A DNA stretch of 12,413 bases from Eshraghiella sp964441705 (GCA_964441705.1 CAYTWF010000074.1:1-12413); one strand, 5' to 3'; numbered from the stretch's first letter, positions 1 through 6,870 are shown. Made by a program: numbers and translations. Notes: generated by a model not told the origin, from the sequence alone.

Positions 1-2
1 CA

Positions 3-887
3 CTTGAAGATGATATTATGAGACTTTTCGGTTCAGAGAAGCTTATGTCAATATTTAATGCACTTAGAATACCTGAGAATGAGCAGATAGAACATAAGAT
101 GCTTTCCAATGCAATTGAGAAGGCTCAGAAAAAGATTGAGAACAACAACTTTGGAATTCGTAAGAATCTCCTTGAATATGACCAGGTTAACAATGACCAG
201 AGAGAGATTATCTACGACGAGAGAAGAAGAGTTCTTGATGGCGAGAGCATGCGTAATGTAATTATGAAGATGCTCAATGATAAAGTGGAAAGTATTGTTA
301 ATACATGTATAAGTGACGAGCTGACACCAGAGCAGTGGAATCTTGCAGAGCTTAATTCAATGCTTTTACCAATTGTACCGGTAGAGCCGGTTACAGATGC
401 ATCTGCATACAGCAAGAAAGACCAGCTTATGCATGAACTCAAGGAAAAGGCTGTTAAGCTTTACGAGGCGAAGGAAGCTGAATTCCCTAATCCGGAGCAG
501 ATGAGAGAGATTGAGCGAGTAATTCTCCTCAAGGTAATTGATGCCAAGTGGATGGAACATATTGATGATATGGATCAGTTAAGACAGGGTATTGGACTTC
601 AGGCATATGGTAATCGTAATCCACAGATAGAATACAAGATGACTGGCTTTGATATGTTTGACGCTATGACAGCATCTATCGAAGAAGATACGGTAAGACT
701 TCTCCTTCATGTTAAGATTGAGCAGAAGGTTGAAAGAGAGCAGGTCGCTCAGGTAACAAGCACCAACAGAGATGAATCTGTTGCCAAGGCACCTGTTAAG
801 AGAGACACTAAGAAAATACAGCGTAATGACCCATGCCCATGTGGTTCAGGACTTAAGTACAAGAACTGCTGCGGCAAGAATCTGTAG
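3..887 (+). CDS. secA: SecA preprotein translocase ATPase, C-terminal part (5' end outside window)
   Basis: Partial gene: the reading frame is open from the window edge (first full codon at 3), giving the last 294 residues. SecA is the cytosolic/peripheral ATPase that pushes unfolded preproteins through SecYEG. The visible part starts at the end of the second nucleotide-binding domain (LEDDIMRLFGSEKL), continues with the long helical scaffold (AIEKAQKKIE...NLLEYDQVNNDQR), then the two-helix finger region and scaffold return (DAKWMEHIDDMDQLRQGIGL, QIEYKMTGFDMFDAMT). A linker rich in V, A and K follows, ending in a complete C-terminal zinc-binding tail CPCGSGLKYKNCC (834-872), the CxCx8CC motif that in characterised SecAs binds Zn and SecB or ribosome/phospholipid. 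ATP-binding motifs lie upstream and cannot be checked. The ATG at 18 is internal, not a start. prfB follows after 28 nt, a common secA-prfB neighbourhood in Firmicutes. Confidence 0.97.
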   Translation, partial: LEDDIMRLFGSEKLMSIFNALRIPENEQIEHKMLSNAIEKAQKKIENNNFGIRKNLLEYDQVNNDQREIIYDERRRVLDGESMRNVIMKMLNDKVESIVNTCISDELTPEQWNLAELNSMLLPIVPVEPVTDASAYSKKDQLMHELKEKAVKLYEAKEAEFPNPEQMREIERVILLKVIDAKWMEHIDDMDQLRQGIGLQAYGNRNPQIEYKMTGFDMFDAMTASIEEDTVRLLLHVKIEQKVEREQVAQVTSTNRDESVAKAPVKRDTKKIQRNDPCPCGSGLKYKNCCGKNL

Positions 888-915
888 GATATTATTGAGA
901 CAGGAATAACAATTA

Positions 916-2037
916 ATGGTTGAGTTAGATCAGTATATATATGAATTGAATAGCTACGAAGAGCCACTTAAGGAGCTTCACAGTGCCCTTGATTTGGACA
1001 GTAAGGCTAAGAGAATCGAAGAGATTGAGATGAATATGGAGGACCAGCATTTTTGGGATAATCCGGATTCATCCCAGGCTGCACTTAAGGAGCTTAAAGG
1101 TCTTAAGGATTCTTTTGCAAGCTTTGATGAGCTTACTGGAATGAAGGAAGAGGCAGAGACCTACATTGAAATGGCCAATGAGGAGAGTGATGAATCACTT
1201 ATCCCAGAGATTGCCCAGCTTGTAGATTCATTTAAGGAGCTGTTTGAAAAGGTCAGAATTGGAACACTCCTTTGTGATGAATATGATAAGGATGGCGCTA
1301 TTTTAAGACTTAATGCAGGCGCAGGCGGAACAGAGAGCTGTGACTGGGCGTCAATGCTTCTTAGAATGTACACCAGATGGGCAGAGAGCAAGGGCTATAC
1401 AGTGGATACTCTTGATTACCTGGATGGTGATGAGGCTGGAGTTAAGTCAGTAACAATTCAGGTTAATGGAGAGAATGCCTACGGATACCTTAAGTCTGAA
1501 AAGGGTGTTCACAGACTTGTAAGAATATCCCCTTTTAATGCTAATGGCAAAAGACAGACCTCCTTTGTATCCTGTGATGTAATGCCGGATATAGAAGAGG
1601 ATTTGGATGTTGATATTAATGAAGAGGATTTGAGAATAGATACCTACCGCTCAAGTGGAGCTGGTGGACAGCATATTAATAAGACCTCGTCAGCAATAAG
1701 AATTACACATATTCCTACAGGAGTTGTAGTTCAGTGTCAGAATGAAAGGTCCCAGCACCAGAACAAGGATAAGGCAATGCAGATGCTCAAGGCCAAGCTT
1801 TATCTTCTCAAGGAACAGGAGAATGCTGAAAAAGAAGCCAGTATTCGAGGCGAGGTTAAGGAAATTGGATGGGGCAACCAGATTAGAAGCTATGTTCTTC
1901 AGCCATACACCATGGTAAAGGATCATAGAACCAATGCAGAATCAGGTAATGCACAAAGCGTGCTTGATGGTAATATAGATTTATTTCTAGGTGAGTATCT
2001 GAAATGGATACACAGAACACCGGACAAGGAGGATTAG
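916..2037 (+). CDS. prfB: Peptide chain release factor 2 (RF2), encoded in one frame
   Basis: Class I release factor of 373 aa that recognises UGA and UAA in the ribosomal A site and triggers peptidyl-tRNA hydrolysis. The stop-recognition tripeptide is SPF (residues 205-207), which identifies RF2 rather than RF1 (PxT). The catalytic GGQ is at 250-252 inside the conserved SSGAGGQHINKT segment. Length matches full-length RF2. The ATG at 916 follows AGGA at 902-905 with 10 nt spacing and gives the usual N-terminal helical domain. Unusually for a clostridial prfB, there is no in-frame TGA and no +1 frameshift: where frameshifted genes read CTT TGA C, this one reads CTT GAT (988-993) in frame. The gene ends in TAG, which RF2 itself cannot read. 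Its last codons carry the cheW ribosome binding site, so the two are probably translationally coupled. Confidence 0.96.
   Translation: MVELDQYIYELNSYEEPLKELHSALDLDSKAKRIEEIEMNMEDQHFWDNPDSSQAALKELKGLKDSFASFDELTGMKEEAETYIEMANEESDESLIPEIAQLVDSFKELFEKVRIGTLLCDEYDKDGAILRLNAGAGGTESCDWASMLLRMYTRWAESKGYTVDTLDYLDGDEAGVKSVTIQVNGENAYGYLKSEKGVHRLVRISPFNANGKRQTSFVSCDVMPDIEEDLDVDINEEDLRIDTYRSSGAGGQHINKTSSAIRITHIPTGVVVQCQNERSQHQNKDKAMQMLKAKLYLLKEQENAEKEASIRGEVKEIGWGNQIRSYVLQPYTMVKDHRTNAESGNAQSVLDGNIDLFLGEYLKWIHRTPDKED
2026..2032 (+). promoter_or_regulatory. Ribosome binding site that fixes the cheW start
   Basis: AAGGAGG lies inside the last codons of prfB, 7 nt before ATG 2040. It rules out the earlier in-frame ATG at 2004, which overlaps prfB and has no such site. 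Confidence 0.85.
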
Positions 2038-2039
2038 TC

Positions 2040-2513
2040 ATGGCTGTATTTCAACCGGTAGTATTTAGACTGGGCAAGGAGTTATATGGAATTAATATTT
2101 CATATGTTAATGCAATTGAGAACGCACAGCAGGTAGTAAGAGTTCCTAATGCATCCAGTAATATCAAGGGGATAATCAATCTTCGAGGAGAGGTAATACC
2201 TGTAGTTAATCTGAGAGCTAAATTTAATGTCCCGGATACTGCAGCACCGGGGGAGACAGAGCTTGTAATAATCAATCTTGAGAGAAATAAAATTGCGCTG
2301 GAGGTTGACGGCGTAGAAGAAATCCACAATATTGATGCAGCCGATATTGCGGATATGCCAGTAATTGCAAAGGGAATGGGAGTTGAATACTTTGAATCCG
2401 TTGCAAAAGCTAATGGCAGACTCATTATTATGATTAATCCACATGAGCTTTTATCAGAGGATGAGTCAAGAACCGTTGATAAACTCACGGAATCAACAGA
2501 AACTAATAATTAA
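2040..2513 (+). CDS. cheW: CheW-like chemotaxis adaptor protein
   Basis: Small cytoplasmic adaptor (157 aa) that links methyl-accepting chemotaxis receptors to the kinase CheA in signalling arrays. The whole length is one CheW domain: an N-terminal strand region (FQPVVFRLGKELYGI), then the hallmark block around residues 35-59 (VPNASSNIKG, INLRGEVIPVVNLR) containing N47, R49 and G50 of the receptor/CheA-binding surface, and a second beta subdomain ending near LIIMINPHELL (128-138). There is no response-regulator domain, so it is CheW rather than CheV, and no kinase module. A short acidic, polar tail follows. The gene begins 2 nt after prfB and ends 16 nt before hom. No other chemotaxis gene is in the window, so it is an orphan copy here; it could be the main CheW or one of several paralogues. 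The context gives no hint about its partner receptor. Confidence 0.9.
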   Translation: MAVFQPVVFRLGKELYGINISYVNAIENAQQVVRVPNASSNIKGIINLRGEVIPVVNLRAKFNVPDTAAPGETELVIINLERNKIALEVDGVEEIHNIDAADIADMPVIAKGMGVEYFESVAKANGRLIIMINPHELLSEDESRTVDKLTESTETNN

Positions 2514-2516
2514 ATC

Positions 2517-2521
2517 AGGAG
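2517..2521 (+). promoter_or_regulatory. Ribosome binding site that fixes the hom start
   Basis: AGGAG sits just after the cheW stop codon and 8 nt before ATG 2530. The longer reading frame that opens at 2443 would overlap cheW by about 70 nt and add 29 residues ahead of the nucleotide-binding strand, so it is rejected. Confidence 0.8.
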
Positions 2522-2529
2522 AAAAGAAA

Positions 2530-3750
2530 ATGGTAAACATTGCAGTCCTAGGATACGGCACAGTTGGTTCAGGTGTTGTAGAAGTATTGAGAACCAATCA
2601 GAAATCTATTAATAACAGAGCAGGTAAGGAGATTAACTTAAAATATGTACTTGATTTAAGAGATTTCCCAGGAGACCCTGTAGAGAATGTACTTGTACAT
2701 GATTATGATACAATTCTCAATGATGATGATGTCAAAATAGTAGTTGAGGTTATGGGTGGAGTTAATCCGGCCTATAAGTTCGTTAAGGAAGCCTTATTAA
2801 AAGGCAAGAGTGTATGTACCTCTAACAAAGAGCTGGTTGCCAAGCACGGCGCAGAGCTCCTTGAAATTGCTAAGGCCAATAAGATTAATTTCCTGTTTGA
2901 AGCAAGTGTTGGTGGAGGAATCCCAATTATCAGACCTCTTAATCAGTCACTTACAGCAGATGAGATTATGGAAATCTCAGGTATCCTTAATGGTACGACT
3001 AACTATATTCTTACCAAAATGTCCAAAGAGGGACTTGCATTTGATACTGTTTTAAAGGAAGCTCAGGAGTTGGGATATGCAGAGCGTAATCCCGAAGCTG
3101 ATGTAGAAGGCTATGATGCCTGCAGAAAGATAGCAATTCTTTCATCACTGGCATGTGGACAGCAGGTTGATTTTGAAGATATATATACAGAAGGAATTAC
3201 CAAAATAACAGACATAGATTTTAAGTATGCCAAAGAGCTTGATGTTGCTATTAAGCTTATTGGTTCCAGCAGACGTGTTGGAGATGGCTTCTGTGCTATG
3301 GTAGCACCAAAAATGATAAGTAATGAGCATCCGCTTGCCGGAGTTAATGGCGTAATGAATGCTATTTTTGTTAAAGGAAATGTACTTGGAGATGTAATGT
3401 TCTACGGGGCAGGAGCAGGTAAGCTTCCAACCGCCAGTGCTGTTGTATCAGACGTTGTTGATGCAACTAAGCATATGGGAACCAATATTATGACAATCTG
3501 GAATACCAAGAAGCTTGAGCTTACAGATGTCAAATCAGTAAGTACAAGATTTTTTGTCAGATTATCAGGAGCAGTCAGTGCAGACAGGCTTACTGAGGTT
3601 GAGAATGCATTTGGCAAGGGAACGGTACTTTCTCTTCCTGACGTTACAGGCGAATTCGCATTTGTAACAGGTCAGATGACAGAGAAGGAATATGAAGATG
3701 CAGCAGCTAAGGTTAATGGTATCATAACAATGATACGTTATGAAGGTTAA
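2530..3750 (+). CDS. hom: Homoserine dehydrogenase
   Basis: NAD(P)-dependent reduction of aspartate-4-semialdehyde to homoserine, the branch point toward threonine and methionine. The 406-aa protein starts with a Rossmann strand and the nucleotide loop GYGTVG (8-13). The family catalytic blocks follow: SNKELVAKHG (98-107), GTTNYIL (155-161) and NPEADVEGYDACRK (187-200), in which D196 and K200 match the conserved Asp and Lys of the active site. The segment from about residue 338 (TRFFVRLSGAV...) to the end resembles a C-terminal ACT domain, which in Gram-positive enzymes gives threonine feedback control. It is short and somewhat diverged, so allostery is an inference. The protein is monofunctional, not fused to aspartate kinase. 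The ApgM-like gene starts 13 nt downstream and lysC comes after that, forming an aspartate-family cluster. Confidence 0.95.
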   Translation: MVNIAVLGYGTVGSGVVEVLRTNQKSINNRAGKEINLKYVLDLRDFPGDPVENVLVHDYDTILNDDDVKIVVEVMGGVNPAYKFVKEALLKGKSVCTSNKELVAKHGAELLEIAKANKINFLFEASVGGGIPIIRPLNQSLTADEIMEISGILNGTTNYILTKMSKEGLAFDTVLKEAQELGYAERNPEADVEGYDACRKIAILSSLACGQQVDFEDIYTEGITKITDIDFKYAKELDVAIKLIGSSRRVGDGFCAMVAPKMISNEHPLAGVNGVMNAIFVKGNVLGDVMFYGAGAGKLPTASAVVSDVVDATKHMGTNIMTIWNTKKLELTDVKSVSTRFFVRLSGAVSADRLTEVENAFGKGTVLSLPDVTGEFAFVTGQMTEKEYEDAAAKVNGIITMIRYEG

Positions 3751-3752
3751 GC

Positions 3753-3757
3753 GGAGG
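3753..3757 (+). promoter_or_regulatory. Ribosome binding site that fixes the start of the ApgM-like gene
   Basis: GGAGG, 6 nt before ATG 3764 and just past the hom stop codon. It favours 3764 over the in-frame ATG at 3740, which lies inside hom. Confidence 0.8.
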
Positions 3758-3763
3758 CCAGGG

Positions 3764-4966
3764 ATGAAATACGTAGTTATACTTGGAGATGGAATGGCTG
3801 ATGAGCCAATTGAAAGCCTTGGTAACAGAGCGATACTTGAGGCAGCCGCAACACCTAATATGGACGCTTTGTCCAAATTATCAGAGATTGGAATGGTTCA
3901 CACGGTGCCTGATGGAATGGCACCAGGCAGTGATACCGCCAATCTTTCTGTGCTTGGATATGACCCTAAGCAATATTATTCCGGAAGGTCTCCATTGGAA
4001 GCATTGAGCATTGGAGTTCCGATGAAGGATACAGATATAGCATTAAGATGTAACATAGTTACTCTTTCTGATGATGATAAGCCTTATGCAGAGAAGACAA
4101 TAATAGACCATAGTGCCAGTGAGATATCAACGGAGGACTGTGCTGTTCTTCTTGAGGCAGTAAGAAAAGAACTTGAAAATGATACTTTCAAGTTCTATCT
4201 TGGTACAAGCTACAGACACTGCACAATATGGGATAAGGGAGAGGTTGTACCTTTGACGCCACCTCATGATGTGCTGGGACAGACAATAGGTCAGTATCTT
4301 CCGCAGACTAAGGCACTTCGTGATATGATGGAGAAAAGCTATGAAATTCTTCGCAATCACCCTCTTAACCTTGAGAGAAAGGCAAAGGGTCTTAATCCTG
4401 CCAATTCCTGCTGGTTCTGGGGAGCAGGAACTAAGCCTGCACTCACCTCTTTCTTTGAAAAAACAGGCAGGAAGGGCGTTATGATATCTGCAGTTGACCT
4501 GCTTAAGGGCATCGCTGTGGGAGCGGGAATGACCAATATTATTGTCCCGGGTGCGGATGGAACGCTCCACACCAATTATGAAGGCAAGGCTTTGGCGGCT
4601 GTTAAGGCAGTAACGGAGGACGGCTTCGATTTTGCATATATTCATGTTGAAGCACCAGATGAAATGGGTCACCAGGGCAGTATTGAGAGAAAGCTTGCAG
4701 CAGTAGAAAATATTGATAAATATGTAGTTAAAACAGTTATAGATGGATTGAAAAAGAGTGGAGAGCCATTCAGAGTACTTGTTACACCTGACCATCCAAC
4801 TCCTATAAGACTCCGGACTCATGTGTCTACACCTGTGCCATATATGCTTTATGACAGTCCACAGGAGCTTGACAGAGCATGGGACTATAATGAAAAAGAT
4901 GCTGAGGCATCCAAGAATTATGTCGCAAATGGTTATAATTTAATTGACAAATTGTTTGAAAAGTAA
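3764..4966 (+). CDS. ApgM-family phosphoglycerate-mutase-like protein; probable homoserine kinase
   Basis: A 400-aa alkaline-phosphatase-superfamily protein of the cofactor-independent phosphoglycerate mutase (ApgM, COG3635) group. Metal and catalytic signatures are intact: LGDGMADEP with D9 (7-15), GSDTANLSVLGYDP with S56 as the presumed nucleophile, HVEAPDEMGHQG (294-305) with D299 and H303, TPDHPTP (341-347) with D343 and H344, and H353. The bacterial subfamily TIGR02535 is named 'proposed homoserine kinase' because it sits beside threonine-pathway genes, which is exactly the case here: it lies between homoserine dehydrogenase and aspartate kinase. Homoserine kinase (ATP + homoserine to O-phosphohomoserine) is the step after Hom, and no GHMP-type ThrB is in the window. 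An alternative is true 2,3-BPG-independent phosphoglycerate mutase in glycolysis. The fold is certain; the substrate is inferred from context. Its last codons carry a -35 box of a promoter for lysC. Confidence 0.85.
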   Translation: MKYVVILGDGMADEPIESLGNRAILEAAATPNMDALSKLSEIGMVHTVPDGMAPGSDTANLSVLGYDPKQYYSGRSPLEALSIGVPMKDTDIALRCNIVTLSDDDKPYAEKTIIDHSASEISTEDCAVLLEAVRKELENDTFKFYLGTSYRHCTIWDKGEVVPLTPPHDVLGQTIGQYLPQTKALRDMMEKSYEILRNHPLNLERKAKGLNPANSCWFWGAGTKPALTSFFEKTGRKGVMISAVDLLKGIAVGAGMTNIIVPGADGTLHTNYEGKALAAVKAVTEDGFDFAYIHVEAPDEMGHQGSIERKLAAVENIDKYVVKTVIDGLKKSGEPFRVLVTPDHPTPIRLRTHVSTPVPYMLYDSPQELDRAWDYNEKDAEASKNYVANGYNLIDKLFEK

Positions 4967-4972
4967 TATAAA
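4944..4972 (+). promoter_or_regulatory. Predicted sigma-A promoter for lysC
   Basis: A perfect -35 box TTGACA (4944-4949) is followed by exactly 17 nt and TATAAA (4967-4972, 5 of 6 matches to TATAAT). The -35 lies in the coding sequence of the ApgM-like gene and the -10 starts directly after its stop codon. Transcription would begin near 4979, leaving a short leader before ATG 5017. This would explain why the gap before lysC (50 nt) is the largest in the block. The mismatch is the usually important last T of the -10, so strength is uncertain. Confidence 0.5.
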
Positions 4973-5016
4973 TCATTTTATCGACTTATAAAGCAGAGAT
5001 TTCGGAGGAACAGGAA

Positions 5017-6327
5017 ATGGTTAAGGTAGCAAAGTTTGGCGGCAGTTCGCTTGCCAGCGCAGAGCAGTTTCGCAAGGTGTCAGATATCGTACTTGCTGAC
5101 TCTGCAAGAAGATATGTAGTTCCATCAGCACCAGGTAAGAGATTTGCTGAGGACGTTAAGGTAACAGATATGCTGTATGCCTGCTATAAAGCGGCTATAA
5201 GCGGACAGGATTTTGAGAATAAGTTTGAAGAGATAAAGGCTCGTTACAATGGAATCATAAGTGAATTGGGACTTACTCTTTCACTGGATAAGGAATATGA
5301 GGTAATTGAAGCCGGATTTAAGGGACGTGCAGGACGTGATTATGCAGCCTCAAGAGGTGAGTTCCTTAATGGTATAATACTTGCCAATTTCCTTAATTAT
5401 GAATTTGTTGATGCAGCGGATGTTGTTTTCTTTAATGAGGACGGAAGCTTTAATTCAGACATGACTAATCAGGCATTACATGAGAGACTGGAGAATGTTG
5501 AGAGAGCAGTAATACCAGGCTTTTATGGCTCAACACCTAATGATACAATTAAGACCTTTTCAAGAGGTGGCTCTGATATAACCGGTTCTATAGTAGCAGC
5601 TGCAGTACATGCAGACCTTTACGAGAACTGGACTGATGTATCCGGTTTCCTTATTGCAGACCCAAGAGTTGTAGAGAATCCGGCTGTAATCAATACAATT
5701 ACATATAAGGAGCTTAGAGAGCTTTCATATATGGGAGCAAGTGTACTTCATGAGGACGCTATTTTCCCTGTTAGAAAAGAAGGAATTCCGATTAATATCC
5801 GTAATACCAATGCTCCGGATGATGCTGGAACTATGATTGTTGAAAGCACCTCCAAGAAGCCAGAACATATTATTACCGGTATTGCAGGCAAGAAGGGATT
5901 TTCAGCAGTTAATATTGAAAAAGATATGATGAATTCCGAGATTGGCTTTGGCAGAAAGGTTTTGGAGCAGTTTGAAAAGCAGGGACTTTCTTTTGAACAC
6001 ATGCCTTCAGGAATAGATACAATGACAATTATTGTTCACCAGAAGGAATTTGAGGATAAGGAACAGGAAATTCTTGCAGGTATTCATAGAAATACTTCAC
6101 CTGATTCTGTTGAAATTGAACCGGGACTTGCACTTATTGCAGTTGTGGGACGAGGAATGAAGTCAGCCAGAGGAACAGCCTTTAGAATTTTTGAAGCACT
6201 GACCAAATCAGGGGTTAATGTTAAAATGATTGACCAGGGCTCAAGTGAGCTCAATATCATTATCGGAGTTCTCGAAGAGGAATTTGATGTGGCATTTAAG
6301 GCAATTTATCACGCATTTGTTAAATAA
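5017..6327 (+). CDS. lysC: Aspartate kinase, clostridial monofunctional type
   Basis: Phosphorylates aspartate to 4-phospho-aspartate, the first step to lysine, threonine and methionine. The 436-aa protein has the nucleotide/substrate motif KFGGSS (6-11) and SRGEFLNG (112-119). It also has FSRGGSDITGS (181-191) and a YENWTDVSGFLIADPR stretch (202-217), all typical of the amino-acid kinase fold. Two ACT domains follow (about 285-355 and 370-436; the second contains VVGRGMKSARG and SSELNIIIGV), implying feedback control by an end product, probably lysine and/or threonine. The VPSAPGKR segment (35-42) is a hallmark of the clostridial subgroup. The start at 5017 has GGAGG at 5004-5008, 8 nt upstream. 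It completes a hom/ApgM-like/lysC set; aspartate-semialdehyde dehydrogenase and threonine synthase are not in the window. A strong hairpin follows the stop codon. The symbol lysC is by convention; thrA-type naming is also used. Confidence 0.94.
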   Translation: MVKVAKFGGSSLASAEQFRKVSDIVLADSARRYVVPSAPGKRFAEDVKVTDMLYACYKAAISGQDFENKFEEIKARYNGIISELGLTLSLDKEYEVIEAGFKGRAGRDYAASRGEFLNGIILANFLNYEFVDAADVVFFNEDGSFNSDMTNQALHERLENVERAVIPGFYGSTPNDTIKTFSRGGSDITGSIVAAAVHADLYENWTDVSGFLIADPRVVENPAVINTITYKELRELSYMGASVLHEDAIFPVRKEGIPINIRNTNAPDDAGTMIVESTSKKPEHIITGIAGKKGFSAVNIEKDMMNSEIGFGRKVLEQFEKQGLSFEHMPSGIDTMTIIVHQKEFEDKEQEILAGIHRNTSPDSVEIEPGLALIAVVGRGMKSARGTAFRIFEALTKSGVNVKMIDQGSSELNIIIGVLEEEFDVAFKAIYHAFVK

Positions 6328-6343
6328 AGGAACCATATATAAT

Positions 6344-6381
6344 AAGGGCAGGAAATGTAATTTCGTACATTTCCTGCCCTT
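6344..6381. terminator. Bidirectional intrinsic terminator between convergent genes
   Basis: Perfect 16-bp inverted repeat: left arm 6344-6359 (AAGGGCAGGAAATGTA), 6-nt loop, right arm 6366-6381. The plus-strand side is followed by TTTAATGTTATTTT and the minus-strand side by a T/A-rich tract. The lysC stop lies 16 nt before it, and the minus-strand DUF4190-like gene ends 5 nt beyond it, so a single hairpin can end both transcripts. The U-tracts are interrupted, so efficiency may be moderate. Confidence 0.8.
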
Positions 6382-6386
6382 TAATG

Positions 6387-6737
6387 TTATTTTGATAAGA
6401 AATTCTGATAGCCTTCCATCTGAGACATTATATCTGTAAAGTTATTCTTAAGATATACAAGTGCAATGACTGTCATAACTATACCAAAGGCAAGTCCGAT
6501 TCCACCGGTAATGATTCCGGTAACTGCAGAGGTGGAACGCCTTGGAGCATCTGCTTTGGAAAATATTCCAAAAAGAACTGCCATAAGACCAAGAATGATT
6601 CCAAGAAAGCCTGTACAGTAAGCAAGTGGAAGAGAAAGAATTCCCATGATTACTGAGGCAATTGCCATTCCTTTCCTTTCACCCATGCCATTGCTGCGAT
6701 TACTGCTGTCAAAATTGTTATTGTAATTATTATCCAT
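6387..6737 (-). CDS. Small DUF4190-like membrane protein
   Basis: A 116-aa protein read leftward. The first ~22 residues are polar and Asn/Ser-rich (MDNNYNNNFDSSNRSN). Hydrophobic segments follow at about 24-40, 43-60 and 71-96, with Gly-rich repeats of the ASVIMGILSLPL and FLGIILGLMAVLFGI kind typical of DUF4190 membrane proteins. The short polar tail is probably cytoplasmic or external. The start is set by a GGAGG (complement of 6744-6748) 6 nt before the ATG at 6737; an upstream in-frame ATG at 6776 lacks a site. Function is unknown. Related proteins are small integral membrane proteins in many Firmicutes, with no assigned biochemical role that I can name. It forms a single-gene transcript, divergent from the YcxB-like gene and convergent with lysC. 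Confidence 0.8.
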   Translation of the reverse strand: MDNNYNNNFDSSNRSNGMGERKGMAIASVIMGILSLPLAYCTGFLGIILGLMAVLFGIFSKADAPRRSTSAVTGIITGGIGLAFGIVMTVIALVYLKNNFTDIMSQMEGYQNFLSK

Positions 6738-6743
6738 TATTGT

Positions 6744-6748
6744 CCTCC
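6744..6748 (-). promoter_or_regulatory. Ribosome binding site for the DUF4190-like gene
   Basis: Read on the minus strand this is GGAGG, 6 nt before the start codon at 6737. It chooses the shorter protein over the frame that opens at 6776. Confidence 0.75.
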
Positions 6749-6799
6749 AGGTAGAAATATAAAAGAATTGTAACACTATATATGGAAAAAATCAAAACT

Positions 6800-6828
6800 T
6801 ATATAAGCTAATTTCTTGATTAGTTCAA
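6800..6828 (-). promoter_or_regulatory. Predicted sigma-A promoter for the DUF4190-like gene
   Basis: On the minus strand, TTGAAC (6828-6823) and TATATA (6805-6800) are separated by 17 nt. Transcription would start near 6793, giving a leader of about 55 nt before the ATG at 6737. Each box has one or two mismatches to consensus and the region is A/T-rich, so chance matches are possible. Confidence 0.45.
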
Positions 6829-6844
6829 CTGAATAGATTATAAT
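6816..6844 (+). promoter_or_regulatory. Predicted sigma-A promoter for the YcxB-tsaE-tsaB operon
   Basis: TTGATT (6816-6821), a 17-nt spacer and a perfect TATAAT (6839-6844). The expected start is near 6851, about 30 nt ahead of the first ATG at 6881. It is the only good plus-strand promoter seen upstream of the run of genes that extends to ispD. Confidence 0.65.
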
Positions 6845-6870
6845 TATCTAAAGTATGCGTATATACAGAT

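Noticed and set aside
2051..2488. Open frame (145 codons) on the minus strand opposite cheW
   Set aside because: It mirrors cheW in the complementary register, is Ser/Leu/Ile-rich with no family signature, and has no start signal.
4127..4822. Long open frame (231 codons) on the minus strand opposite the ApgM-like gene
   Set aside because: It has no ribosome binding site or recognisable motif, has an odd Cys/Ser/Ile-rich composition, and lies wholly antisense to a well-supported gene.
4869..4891. TTGACA (4869-4874) followed by TATAAT (4886-4891), a possible promoter
   Set aside because: The spacer is only 11 nt, far too short for sigma-A; the better-spaced pair at 4944/4967 lies downstream.
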